Source: JAKVCB01 sp965243695 (GTDB taxonomy: Bacteria; Planctomycetota; Planctomycetia; Pirellulales; Lacipirellulaceae). Taken from it: a stretch of 64,000 nucleotides of DNA. Made by a program: the position numbers and the translations under genes. The stretch spans positions 744,001-808,000 of the forward strand of contig CBDEWC010000014.1 in assembly GCA_965243695.1 (NCBI GenBank). Direction: 5' to 3'. Shown here piece by piece: positions 1 to 8,109 of the stretch. The notes below the pieces were generated by a model. It was not told where the DNA came from. It ran no database searches and saw nothing but the letters and a program-made list of their open reading frames with translations. Each line of letters starts with the position of its first letter. The stretch's first letter is position 1.

Positions 1-1
1 T

Positions 2-703
2 GGTGACTGGTCAGTTATCGCTGGTCACTTTTTCACCATCGTTGGCTACGAAACTATTCCAGCTCCGCAGAACTTCTTCTATAGCCATTCGTACACAATG
101 TACAATAGCGAGCCGTTCACCCACACGGGTGCTTTGGCGACCTATAGCAACTGTGGTACGGACGTCTATCTTGGTTGGACTCTTGGTTGGGACAGTGGTT
201 TTGACCAATACTTCAGCGGTTCAAACTTCCTGGGTGGCTTCAGCACCGACGTGATGGATGATGTGAAGCTCAGCTACGTCACAACCATCGGTAATTTCGG
301 TTACAGAAGTGCAGGTACCAACGGCTACAGTCACAGCATTGTCTTCGATGCCACGCTGAGCAATTGCCTGACCTACGTTCTCCAGAGCGATTACTATGTC
401 AGCAAAAACGGTTCGGACGGACAAGTTGGTACGAGCCGTGAGGACGTTGGCATCAACCAGTACTTGTTCTACACCCTGAACGATTGCTGGGCTGTTGGTG
501 GTCGTGCTGAATGGTGGAAGAGTAATATCTATGGCGAACATAGTTCCTACTATGAGATCACCGGTGGTATTAATTACCGGCCACACGCCAACTTCATTGT
601 TCGTCCGGAAGTACGGTACAACTGGACGCCGTCCGACGCGCAACCCCTCGGCAACCAATTCGACCAGGTTGTATTCGGAGTTGACGCTATCGCCACTTTC
701 TAG
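2..703 (+). CDS. Outer-membrane beta-barrel protein, BBP2/OmpL-like (5' end outside the window)
   Basis: The reading frame is open from base 2 to the stop at 703, so only the C-terminal part of about 233 residues is present. The sequence is rich in aromatic residues, Gly, Ser and Asn and alternates polar and hydrophobic residues, as in transmembrane beta strands. Repeated aromatic strand pairs such as GWTLGWDSGFDQYF, and a C-terminus ending in Phe (AIATF), fit the putative beta-barrel porin-2 family that is common in planctomycetes. The likely role is an outer-membrane channel or structural barrel; the substrate cannot be told. A strong terminator follows about 65 bases after the stop, so this is the last gene of its transcript. 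Confidence 0.75.
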   Translation, partial: GDWSVIAGHFFTIVGYETIPAPQNFFYSHSYTMYNSEPFTHTGALATYSNCGTDVYLGWTLGWDSGFDQYFSGSNFLGGFSTDVMDDVKLSYVTTIGNFGYRSAGTNGYSHSIVFDATLSNCLTYVLQSDYYVSKNGSDGQVGTSREDVGINQYLFYTLNDCWAVGGRAEWWKSNIYGEHSSYYEITGGINYRPHANFIVRPEVRYNWTPSDAQPLGNQFDQVVFGVDAIATF

Positions 704-767
704 TTGAAAGCACTTGATTGAACCAGGCAGGACCTGCTGCCTTGAGTTCCAAAAGGACCCTTTCCAT

Positions 768-803
768 CCCCGGGAATCGCTTAGCGGTTCCCGGGGTTTT
801 TTT
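768..803 (+). terminator. Rho-independent terminator after the barrel gene
   Basis: A 13-bp stem (768-780 with 784-796, including one G-T pair) has a 3-base loop and is followed directly by seven T. It reads rightward and closes the barrel-protein transcript. Confidence 0.92.
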
Positions 804-926
804 ATGCCATTGTTTGGACAAGCTCCGTTCGGGTAGGTTGAGTCACTTGCCGGGAGACGCGGCGAATGTGACCCCCGGTTGACTTTGAGGATCATTTTGT
901 AAAAACAGGCCTGCTCAAGGACAGCC

Positions 927-1793
927 ATGAACGAAGCAACGCCGCCAGAAAACTCCAATGCCGAGAACTCCAATGCCGAGAATTTCAGTGCCGAAAATTC
1001 CAGTGCACCTTCCTGGCAACCCTTAAGTGGAGTGGATCGACGAGTTTTGGGAGTCCTCGTCGAAAAAGCGAAGACCACTCCCGATAACTACCCCCTGTCA
1101 CAGAAGGGGCTCTGCACAGGTTGCAATCAAAAAAGCAACCGATCTCCTCAAATGCAGGTCTCTGAAGAGGCCATTGAAGAATCTTTAGAACGGCTCCGCA
1201 AACTTGGGGCGGTTGTTTTTGTGACCGGAAGTGGCCGAGTCGACAAGTACCGACATCGGGCCTATGACTGGCTGGGAGTCGACAAAGTGGAGCTGGCGGT
1301 CATCGCCGAATTGCTCTTGCGTGGGCCGCAGACCGTGGGCGAACTTCGGGGGCGGGCAGCCCGCATGGAGCCGATCAGGGGCCTCGAACAATTGCAGCCG
1401 CTCCTGGAAAGTCTTCAAACCAAACGCCTGGTCAGTTACTTGACGCCCAAGGGCCGTGGTGCCGTGGTGACCCACACGCTCTATCTCGATCAGGAACTGG
1501 AAAAAGTACGCCGTGAATATGGTGCTGATTCGGGCCAGGCGTCAGCAGCAACAGCAGGCCCCTTGCCACGGATCTCTGCAGGGAACCCGGCCGAGGTCAC
1601 CCCTTCGATGCCTGCCCCAAATTCGATGACGTCCGGGAGTTCGACTTCGATCGATGCCGACCAGGTGCGGCAATTGCGCGACGAGGTTTCTCGACTGCGT
1701 TTGGAACTCCAGGAGGCCAAAACCACACTCGAGTCACTCGCGACCGAACTCCGCAAAGACCTCGACGCATTGAATCGGCAATTGGGAAATTGA
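927..1793 (+). CDS. yceH: YceH family protein (DUF480), winged-helix
   Basis: A 288-residue protein of the YceH/DUF480 family (UPF0502), which folds as two winged-helix domains and whose role is not firmly known. The hallmark stretch CNQKSNRSP lies near residue 70, after LSGVDRRVLGVLVEKAKTTPDNYPLS in the domain start. The second winged helix covers roughly residues 110-190 (AELLLRGPQTVGELR). The C-terminus, about residues 235-285, is a predicted coiled coil (VRQLRDEVSRLRLELQEA). The N-terminus carries four near-perfect 15-bp repeats (about 950-1009) coding for an Asn-Ala-Glu-Asn-Ser-like pentapeptide, which is not part of the normal family. The ATG at 927 has no clear Shine-Dalgarno; a later start would remove the repeat. 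Confidence 0.88.
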   Translation: MNEATPPENSNAENSNAENFSAENSSAPSWQPLSGVDRRVLGVLVEKAKTTPDNYPLSQKGLCTGCNQKSNRSPQMQVSEEAIEESLERLRKLGAVVFVTGSGRVDKYRHRAYDWLGVDKVELAVIAELLLRGPQTVGELRGRAARMEPIRGLEQLQPLLESLQTKRLVSYLTPKGRGAVVTHTLYLDQELEKVRREYGADSGQASAATAGPLPRISAGNPAEVTPSMPAPNSMTSGSSTSIDADQVRQLRDEVSRLRLELQEAKTTLESLATELRKDLDALNRQLGN

Positions 1794-1847
1794 AAGCAGG
1801 GTCACACTGCCACCGGTGCACTGGGAACGATGTGACCATGTTGGTTG

Positions 1848-1866
1848 CGGGTGGACCAACCACCCG
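1848..1866. terminator. GC-rich hairpin between convergent genes
   Basis: A perfect 7-bp stem CGGGTGG/CCACCCG with a 5-base loop lies between the 3' ends of yceH and the leftward kinase gene. There is no T-tract on either side, so a terminator role is only suggested by position. Confidence 0.35.
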
Positions 1867-1996
1867 AGCAAGAGTAGGGGCAGAAATTGTCCGCATGCGA
1901 CTTGCCCAGATACGACCCCAGATACGACTTGCCCGATATGACTTGTGTGGTTGGCATGACCGATTGTGCGAGAATCAGCTCTGCACAGATAACGAT

Positions 1997-3703
1997 TCAC
2001 GGACGATCGGGTTCTTGCACGAGAACCACCCAGTTCGTGTCGTGTTCTAGCTCTTTGGGTAACCGGTCATCCACCAAGCAAATGGCTGCCGACTGCACGG
2101 ATCCGTCTGAGATAATCGGGTCGTTATAGTGTGTAACGAGCATCCCTTCACGCCGCTGTTGGAGATCCATGCCTTCATAGGATTTTTGCAAGCGTTTCCA
2201 CAGAGGTGTGCCCACGACCGGAAGGTCCTCACCTTCGCCAAGTTTTGTTCGTCCTGGGTGATGCAGGACAAGGCCTCGTCCGGTCTCTCCTTCAATGTGG
2301 TAGTCCCCGATATCAATCAGCACCGATTGATAAAGGCTTTCATCGGAACTGAACTCATCCAACACGTCAAAGGCCCCCAAGTCGACCGACATGGACAACA
2401 CTCCCAGGACCTCGCGTTTGGATTCGAGTTGTGCGCCGTTGGTGATTGGTACGGAGAAGGCGACTTTTAAATGTCCGCTGGAGGTGCTGCGGTAGACGGC
2501 CGATTGGTGAGGTTGGGTGATGGGCTTGGGAGTCGTTGTGCCATTGGCAGGGTCCAAGTCGGTTCCCAGGCCATGGAAATAATCGCGGTGTGCATAACTC
2601 TTGCCACGACTTTTTGCGCTTGGGCTGGCCCGCGCTATTTGTACCCCGCGAAGGTCGTTGACGAACCAACTGTCCGAGGCAACTTTCGGATCGGCTTCTA
2701 GTTTCCGTGCAATCAGCCATTCCTGAATCCGTGCCCATCGATCGGGATCATCCGGATGCTTTACCAGCTCATCCATGTTTTTGCGGAGGACCGGTGATGC
2801 CGCCAGCCTGTTGAGCATCTCAAAACGGTCTTCGATATCCTCGGCGATTCGCTGGGCTGCCACACTGGCTGCAAACTGCAGCCTCTTCATGCGGGTTGTT
2901 TGGTCGTCCTGCCGGTTTGCCTGGCGACGTCCTGCCAGGAGAGCCACCGAGACCAGGAGGATGATCCCCGCGAGTACCCCTGCGGTGGTGATCCAGCGGT
3001 TAATCAATGGCCGCTCTCGGACTGGGTGGGACAACGGTAGGGGTGGGCTGCCGATACCAGGTCTTGTCTCAGAACCGGCACTTGCACGGGTGGGATCTCC
3101 GGTTCGTTGTTGGCGGCTCGACTTGACCGAATCGGCCAGTTTATGTTCGAGACAATACGGTTTTAATGCTTCCGCAACTTCGAGGGGGGAGGCGTATCGA
3201 TCCTCGGGCCGTTTGGCCATCATTTTACGGAGAACGGCCCGCAATCCGGCCGGAATTGGTTGGTCGGTGCGGAGGATACGGGCAGGCTTTTCCGTTTCAT
3301 GAGCCCGGCGTGGACGAAGGTCCGAGCTGGCAAACGGTGGTTGGCCATCTAGCATGTGGTAGAGTGTGCAACCCAAACTGTAGATGTCTGCCCGGATGTC
3401 GACACTTGTCGTCCGCCACTGCTCCGGAGCCATGTACATGCCTGTTCCCATGGCACGGTCGTGAAACAGAGTCAGTCGCTCAGCATCGTCGTTTGCCAGG
3501 AGGGCCAGGCCAAGATCGAGAATCTTGACGAGGCATTGGCTCGCCTTGGCATTGTCAGGGCCTGGCGACAGGGTGCTGTCGGCTGACGGGTGAACCGTAA
3601 GCATCAGGTTTGACGGCTTGATGTCACGATGAACCATGCCGTGCTGGTGAATGTAGGCAAGACCAACTGCAGTTTGCCGGGCAACCTCGCAGGGCGTCGG
3701 CAA
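1997..3703 (-). CDS. Ser/Thr protein kinase C-terminal half plus Cache-like sensor (3' part of a frameshifted gene)
   Basis: This frame carries the catalytic half of a Hanks-type Ser/Thr kinase: the catalytic loop HRDIKPSN, a DLG metal-binding motif (KILDLGLAL), MAPEQW, and ADIYSLGCTLYHML. A transmembrane helix follows (WITTAGVLAGIILLVSVALLAG without break), then about 330 residues resembling an extracytoplasmic dCache domain (ARASPSAKSRGKSYAHRDYF and VAFSVPITN). The order kinase-helix-sensor implies an outside sensor signalling to a cytoplasmic kinase. The first ATP-binding lobe is in the other frame, in the 5' part at 3624-4709. The two fit together if one base is removed from the GGG at 3692-3694 (plus strand), which restores the usual planctomycete reading DACEVARQ. 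Only a TTG opens this frame alone, so it is unlikely to be an independent gene. Confidence 0.85.
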   Translation of the reverse strand: MPTPCEVARQTAVGLAYIHQHGMVHRDIKPSNLMLTVHPSADSTLSPGPDNAKASQCLVKILDLGLALLANDDAERLTLFHDRAMGTGMYMAPEQWRTTSVDIRADIYSLGCTLYHMLDGQPPFASSDLRPRRAHETEKPARILRTDQPIPAGLRAVLRKMMAKRPEDRYASPLEVAEALKPYCLEHKLADSVKSSRQQRTGDPTRASAGSETRPGIGSPPLPLSHPVRERPLINRWITTAGVLAGIILLVSVALLAGRRQANRQDDQTTRMKRLQFAASVAAQRIAEDIEDRFEMLNRLAASPVLRKNMDELVKHPDDPDRWARIQEWLIARKLEADPKVASDSWFVNDLRGVQIARASPSAKSRGKSYAHRDYFHGLGTDLDPANGTTTPKPITQPHQSAVYRSTSSGHLKVAFSVPITNGAQLESKREVLGVLSMSVDLGAFDVLDEFSSDESLYQSVLIDIGDYHIEGETGRGLVLHHPGRTKLGEGEDLPVVGTPLWKRLQKSYEGMDLQQRREGMLVTHYNDPIISDGSVQSAAICLVDDRLPKELEHDTNWVVLVQEPDRP

Positions 3704-4709
3704 TTCTCAGAGGCCCTTGCTCGCCCAGCAACCCTTCGACGTCGACGCCAACGATATACTCCATCACGAGGTAATGCAGTGCGTCGGACGGCGCCGATGA
3801 TTCGATGGCCACCACGATGTTCGGGTGTTCCAGTCGGCCAACTGCCTGAATTTCGCGATAGAACCGACGGATGATTTCTTCGTGTCCGGTGTCGACGAAA
3901 TGCTGCTTGATGACCTTCACTGCCCGTGTGCGTCCAAACTGGGTATGTCGGGCCTTGTAGACATCACCCATGCCACCACTGCCCAGCAATTCGCCCAGTT
4001 CGTAATTGCCTAACTTGTTTGGTTTGGAAGTGAAATGGGGCTTCGTGGCGGAGGGGTGGGCTTCGCTACAAAACTCGCTCAATCCCATGGTCGGAGGAAT
4101 GACCGACCACTGTCGGGCCCGTCGTTCGGGTGGATCGTTGCGAGTGCGGTGGGGCCCATCGTCGCCGCAGATCAACTCATACACATCAATCTCTCCGATG
4201 CCTTTCAAGTCGCGGTGACCATGACGGTGAAACTGGACGCCAGCCATGTCGGCGTCTTCCAGGATTGCCACCACGCTTCGTGACACAAGAATTTGTCGTC
4301 CGGCGGCATAGTCGTTCAGGCGGGCCGCATAATCGACCGGCTTGCCGACAAAGTTGTTTGTGTCATGAGGATCGATCTGGGGAAACCCGACGTGAATGCT
4401 AATACGAACATCGATGGGATGGTGCCGGGGTGTCATGAGCGGGGTATCGCGGTGGATCTCTTGAACCGTGATTGCCCAGCGGGCGGCCAGAACCGTATCG
4501 GAGAACACGATAAAGTGTCCGTCACCGGCAGTGGATACAATCCGTCCGTCGCAGGCCTCAAGCTCGCGTTCGATATGTTCGCGATGCGGCGACAAGATGG
4601 TTTCGATAAACGCCTGGTCGCGCTCCGTGGTATTTTGCCCGGGCATCTCGTCCTTCAAACGGACCGAGTCAGCAAGGTCGGTGAACACGAACGTTTTAAG
4701 CTCAGCCAT
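3624..4709 (-). CDS. Class III nucleotide cyclase domain plus kinase N-lobe (5' part of a frameshifted gene)
   Basis: Residues about 3-185 form a class III adenylate/guanylate cyclase domain: first metal Asp in FTDLADS, second in TAGDGHFIVF, the strand ISIHVGFP, and GKPVDYAARLNDYA. In the last motif the usual transition-state Asn (V-N-x-A-A-R) is Asp, while the Arg is kept, so activity is uncertain. Residues about 245-345 are a kinase N-lobe: glycine loop LGSGGMGDVYKA, ATP lysine in AVKVIK, and FYREIQAVGRLEHPNI. Translation then runs out of frame after LRIADA and ends in nonsense about 20 residues later. I chose the ATG at 4709 (MAELKTFVF) because it starts just before the domain; an ATG at 4766 is also possible. 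With the 3' part the intact protein would be about 900 residues. Confidence 0.82.
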   Translation of the reverse strand: MAELKTFVFTDLADSVRLKDEMPGQNTTERDQAFIETILSPHREHIERELEACDGRIVSTAGDGHFIVFSDTVLAARWAITVQEIHRDTPLMTPRHHPIDVRISIHVGFPQIDPHDTNNFVGKPVDYAARLNDYAAGRQILVSRSVVAILEDADMAGVQFHRHGHRDLKGIGEIDVYELICGDDGPHRTRNDPPERRARQWSVIPPTMGLSEFCSEAHPSATKPHFTSKPNKLGNYELGELLGSGGMGDVYKARHTQFGRTRAVKVIKQHFVDTGHEEIIRRFYREIQAVGRLEHPNIVVAIESSAPSDALHYLVMEYIVGVDVEGLLGEQGPLRIADALRGCPANCSWSCLHSPARHGSS

Positions 4710-4803
4710 AGATGCGGTAATGGGGAGATGGGCGGTTGGCCAAGCCTTCATTATCGCCCGCCACATCCATTTTGCACCAGTCGTTAGCGGGCGCTTTGAC
4801 GAT

Positions 4804-4835
4804 AAAAAACCCGTCTCGCGGTCACGCGAAACGGG
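4804..4835 (-). terminator. Rho-independent terminator, leftward
   Basis: An 11-position stem (4810-4820 with 4825-4835, one mismatch) with a GTCA loop has six A on its left, that is a U6 tract when read leftward. It terminates a leftward transcript arising right of 4835, upstream of the cyclase-kinase gene, where no convincing large gene exists. Confidence 0.75.
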
Positions 4836-4848
4836 CTATATCGGTTTA

Positions 4849-5067
4849 TCAAGGGTGTCCATAGAAAAAACCTGGGCGGTTTGTTATCGAACGGTTGGAG
4901 GTGAAAACTGTTTGTTGGTTCCGTACCCGTGATCGAGTACGGCGTGTGATCCATGAGTGACCGGCGCAAATCAGCACTAGCAGTAGGGATCCAATCGCCG
5001 TTCGGCGGTTAACCTGAAACCGTCCGCAGACCGTTGCCCGGTTCGACCAGGCTCCCATCTTGGTCAT
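4849..5067 (-). CDS. Possible small membrane protein ORF ahead of the leftward terminator
   Basis: A 72-residue frame ends 13 bases before the stem of the leftward terminator at 4804-4835. It holds one hydrophobic segment (AIGSLLLVLICAG) followed by a basic tail. It has no clear Shine-Dalgarno and I recognise no family. The reason for listing it is that the terminator needs a leftward transcript; a small RNA would explain it equally well. Confidence 0.22.
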   Translation of the reverse strand: MTKMGAWSNRATVCGRFQVNRRTAIGSLLLVLICAGHSWITRRTRSRVRNQQTVFTSNRSITNRPGFFYGHP

Positions 5068-5662
5068 CTTGGTTCAAGAAGTTGCACTTACTCTCTCCTT
5101 TTCCACCCGCGCCGATCAAAGTCCCATCCACGCGGTGCAAAGGCGCACGGACTACCAGTCAAGGCCATTACGTAGGGCTCTTTTTTCTTCGCTCGGTGGC
5201 GAGGATTAGACACAGTCTCGTCGGTTCAAAAAAAGGACCGTTTCTGCTCGAGCAGCTTCCAAGTAGCAAGATTGTCTCCGGCCCGTCAAACCTTTTTTAG
5301 TTTTCCTGCTGGGAGGGCCCAGTTTTTCGTCCTTGTCGGTGAGGTCTATAGCGGTTAGCAGGGACATGGCGGTTAGGGGCAAGTTTCAAACCGGTTGTCG
5401 GTAGTTGCTTCAGCCCGAATAATTTGCTTGCCAAAGTAGTCGGTCTAGGTAAGCTGAAATTAGGCGCGCCCTGTCGTCGCTGGAAGCAACACCTTGCCGG
5501 GCTGGCGTCAACGGAACAGAACCGAAATAAGCGAGGCAACGAAGTTTCATGAGGTACCGCCTCCCAAGTCTCTTTTCGTGCCAACGCGCCCGTGGTCCAG
5601 TCACGCGGTGCCTTGTTGGGTCCCCTCGATCATTCCGTATGCCACGGCAATTGCAGTGGGAG
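5068..5662. other. Gene-poor spacer
   Basis: About 600 bases between the possible small leftward ORF and the first PEP-CTERM gene. No RNA gene, repeat or convincing coding frame was found. It must hold the promoter of the rightward gene at 5663, but no good -35/-10 pair stands out. Confidence 0.5.
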
Positions 5663-6664
5663 ATGAAACAGATGGTTCGTAAAGGCATTCTCTTATCTAC
5701 CGTATTGGTGTGTCTTGGACCGGTTGTATCAGTCATCTGGGCAGGCCAGGTCGATTTGTCCCTGAACCTCCAGTACAACGACCGCATCGACAGAGGTTCT
5801 GGTGGTACCTGGTCATTGGTTGCCAAGGCCGATCAAGTTGAGAACTTTGGTATTGCCTCGGTCAGTGTGAAAATTACAGGTGTCAGCACCCAACAGGCGT
5901 CGGGTCCGACCGGACAGATCAATACGGGTCAGACTGCCGGTTTTAATTTCTTGGATACCGGTTCTGGTGATACGGAAGAGATTCAGATTTTCCAGTTTCC
6001 GATCGTGGATCCCTCAGGCACGTTGGAACAGCCCTATTTTTATGGTGTTGGCACGCTTCTAGGAGGTGCCCCGGACTACGCCGGCAAGCCGGCGGAGAGC
6101 CAAAGCATTGGCCCAGTGTTTGGCACCTTAACGGGTGTATCAGGTGAACCTTGGGGTGCGGCCGGAAGCGACTTTTTATCAGACCCCCAGTGGGATATTG
6201 CGGTTCCGCTAGTGGGTGGGCAGTTTGCGGCTGGGCTTTCGCCCAGTTTTATCGGGCCGGATCCCATCACGCAGGCGTCGGTTTTCAGTAGCCTGCCGCC
6301 GGACATCAACAGTATGGGCACGGTCACGCAGGCAGAGACAACAAACTTCTTTCTGCGAGATAATTTTTTGGGTCCGCCAGACAATCCTGGAGATTACGAC
6401 CTTAATGGAATCGTTGAGGCCAATGACTATACGATGTGGCAGGATACACTGGGCCAGTCTGTGCTGGACCCCTATGACGGGGCCGACGCCAACGGCAACC
6501 TCGTCATCGACCTCGATGATTACCAGATTTGGAAGCAGAACTATGGCAACACATTTCCCGGCCATGGTGCCGGAGTTGCCGTCCCCGAGCCTTCGAATTT
6601 GGTTTTTGTTGTTTGGCTGGCGATTTTTTACCTTAGAATTGATTTGCAACTTGTTGTTAGGTAA
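5663..6664 (+). CDS. Secreted protein with dockerin-like repeats and an atypical PEP-CTERM tail
   Basis: A 333-residue exported protein. The ATG at 5663 is preceded by a GGGAG-type ribosome site and opens a signal peptide (KGILLSTVLVCLGPVVSVIWAG). The middle part is unrecognised. Residues about 240-295 hold two dockerin type I-like calcium-loop repeats (GDYDLNGIVEANDYTMW and DANGNLVIDLDDYQIW). The tail has the VPEP motif and a hydrophobic helix (NLVFVVWLAIFYL) as in exosortase substrates. However, only one Arg follows at once and there is no RRR-type cluster. The protein is probably surface-anchored or secreted, with an unknown ligand. It is followed by two further PEP-CTERM genes on the same strand, but with long spacers, so probably not one operon. 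Confidence 0.78.
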   Translation: MKQMVRKGILLSTVLVCLGPVVSVIWAGQVDLSLNLQYNDRIDRGSGGTWSLVAKADQVENFGIASVSVKITGVSTQQASGPTGQINTGQTAGFNFLDTGSGDTEEIQIFQFPIVDPSGTLEQPYFYGVGTLLGGAPDYAGKPAESQSIGPVFGTLTGVSGEPWGAAGSDFLSDPQWDIAVPLVGGQFAAGLSPSFIGPDPITQASVFSSLPPDINSMGTVTQAETTNFFLRDNFLGPPDNPGDYDLNGIVEANDYTMWQDTLGQSVLDPYDGADANGNLVIDLDDYQIWKQNYGNTFPGHGAGVAVPEPSNLVFVVWLAIFYLRIDLQLVVR

Positions 6665-6823
6665 CGGATTGGGTTTTTTTCAAAAAAATGCCGCAGTTGC
6701 TTGACAGCTGTGAAAGCAGCCGACATAATGCGTGGGTTGGGGTTACTCGGTTAGGTTAACTGAGGAAAAAGGGTGAACCCCTGGCGATTTGGCTTTTTTT
6801 GAAACTTTTGTCTGTTTTGAGGA

Positions 6824-6850
6824 TTGCATTCAGTGATTTTGAATTATAAT
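6824..6850 (+). promoter_or_regulatory. Candidate sigma-70-type promoter upstream of the second PEP-CTERM gene
   Basis: A perfect TATAAT at 6845-6850 lies 15 bases after TTGCAT (6824-6829). It sits in the 453-base spacer 6665-7117, in an AT-rich stretch, and would give a 5' leader of about 260 bases before the ATG at 7118. The -35 is imperfect and the spacing short. The rest of this spacer holds only the leader ORF listed next. Confidence 0.4.
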
Positions 6851-6995
6851 GCGGTTACTCTTGTCGAATGGATACACCAAGACGGCGACGGATTCGCTAA
6901 CAGACAGTTTGAGTCGTAGCGACGGCGCACTTCCAAAAAGCACTTTTCCGGTGCAGGGTGTGTCAGATTTATTAACCTTTCGAATTTAGAGGAGG

Positions 6996-7067
6996 ATGCT
7001 TTGTCGGGTATCCGGTGGTTATCAGTCGAACTTTTGTTCGGTCTGTTTCAGTATCGGAACTCGGTGA
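6996..7067 (+). other. Possible 23-codon leader ORF in the 5' leader of the PEP-CTERM gene
   Basis: An AGAGGAGG ribosome site at 6988-6995 lies directly before an ATG at 6996 and five bases before a TTG at 7001. The ATG frame codes for 23 residues, four of them Cys, and stops at 7065-7067. The TTG frame reads on in phase into the main gene and would add 39 residues before its signal peptide. This could be a regulatory upstream ORF or a chance match. Confidence 0.25.
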
Positions 7068-7117
7068 GCAACTCTGGTCATCTTGATTCCTTTCTCGTAG
7101 AGGGTGGAGAGAAACAA

Positions 7118-7870
7118 ATGTCCTGGAAGAGCACGGTGTTAGTAGCGGTTGGTGTGGTTTTTATCGGTTCTGTGGCGGTAGCCCAGCCGGCGTTCACTAT
7201 TAGCGATGGGGGGACCAACGGCAGCAACCGGCTGTTTGTCGTCAAGGCGACACCCGCCACTGCTGACAACTCCTTGGCGATGGAGGTTGGCTTCAGCGTC
7301 GCTGGTGCGAACATCGTCAGCGCAGTTCAGACTGGTGACTGGGAAGACGATGGAGTTGCTCCGGTTGGCAACCCTGGCAACAACCCTTTCACGAGTGGTG
7401 TTACCAACGGCATTGTCGTCGAGGCCAATGGCACGGACGTCTTTGCTTCCCTCGGTTCCAGTGGGTTGCAGGGAGACGAGAATACCTTGACCATCGAAGT
7501 TGATGGCGGGATTGCTGTGGTCTCGGTCTCTGGCAGCTATGGTGGCAACGGCCGAATCGCTGAGGCGGGTGTCAACCATGATACTTACAGTGGTTCTTAT
7601 GGTATCAACGGCGACTACGACAAGAACAATGTGGTCGACATTAGCGACTTCGGTGTTTTCGGCGGAGATTACGGCAATGTTGCAGCCCAGTCGGACTTTG
7701 ATAACTCGGGTGGTGCCGTCGATATTTCTGACTTCGGTGTTTTCGGTGGTAACTACGGCCTGAGTGCTTCGGGTGCCGGTAGCGGTTCTGCAGTTCCTGA
7801 GCCCGCCAGCATTGCCTTAATCGGCATCGCCTTGGCTGGATTGGTTGTCCGTCGACGCCGTGCAAGCTAG
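7118..7870 (+). CDS. PEP-CTERM protein with two dockerin-like repeats
   Basis: A 250-residue exported protein. The ATG at 7118 has a GGAGAG site seven bases upstream and starts a signal peptide (STVLVAVGVVFIGSVAVAQ). Residues about 20-155 form a Gly/Val/Asn-rich domain that may be a cohesin-like or similar beta-sandwich, which I cannot place firmly. Two near-identical repeats follow (NGDYDKNNVVDISDFGVFGG and DFDNSGGAVDISDFGVFGG), resembling dockerin calcium loops. The tail has VPEPAS, a hydrophobic helix and RRRRAS, a complete exosortase sorting signal. The adhesive-plus-dockerin layout fits a surface or extracellular-matrix role. An alternative TTG start at 7001 has a stronger ribosome site but would bury the signal peptide. 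Confidence 0.82.
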   Translation: MSWKSTVLVAVGVVFIGSVAVAQPAFTISDGGTNGSNRLFVVKATPATADNSLAMEVGFSVAGANIVSAVQTGDWEDDGVAPVGNPGNNPFTSGVTNGIVVEANGTDVFASLGSSGLQGDENTLTIEVDGGIAVVSVSGSYGGNGRIAEAGVNHDTYSGSYGINGDYDKNNVVDISDFGVFGGDYGNVAAQSDFDNSGGAVDISDFGVFGGNYGLSASGAGSGSAVPEPASIALIGIALAGLVVRRRRAS

Positions 7871-8109
7871 TTGGTAAAGACGCGAAAAGAGTTTAAATAG
7901 ATTTTTGGATTTCTTGGTCGAGTTCGAAGTTTTGATGTTTTAGGAGGGCTAATGTGACAATGACATGACCACAGCCTGCTCAGACTTATGAGCGGCGTGG
8001 ACATGAAACTGTAACTTATCTTTACGAGGGGAGCGGCGCTTGGTGCGTTGCTCAACCATCAAGGCTTATAAGTTTTGGAACTCAAATTCGATTAAAAGGA
8101 AAGACAACA

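Noticed and set aside
7952..7957. AGGAGG followed by a start-stop pair (ATGTGA) upstream of the third PEP-CTERM gene
   Set aside because: It lies about 150 bases from the gene with no further structure; a chance match is the simplest reading.
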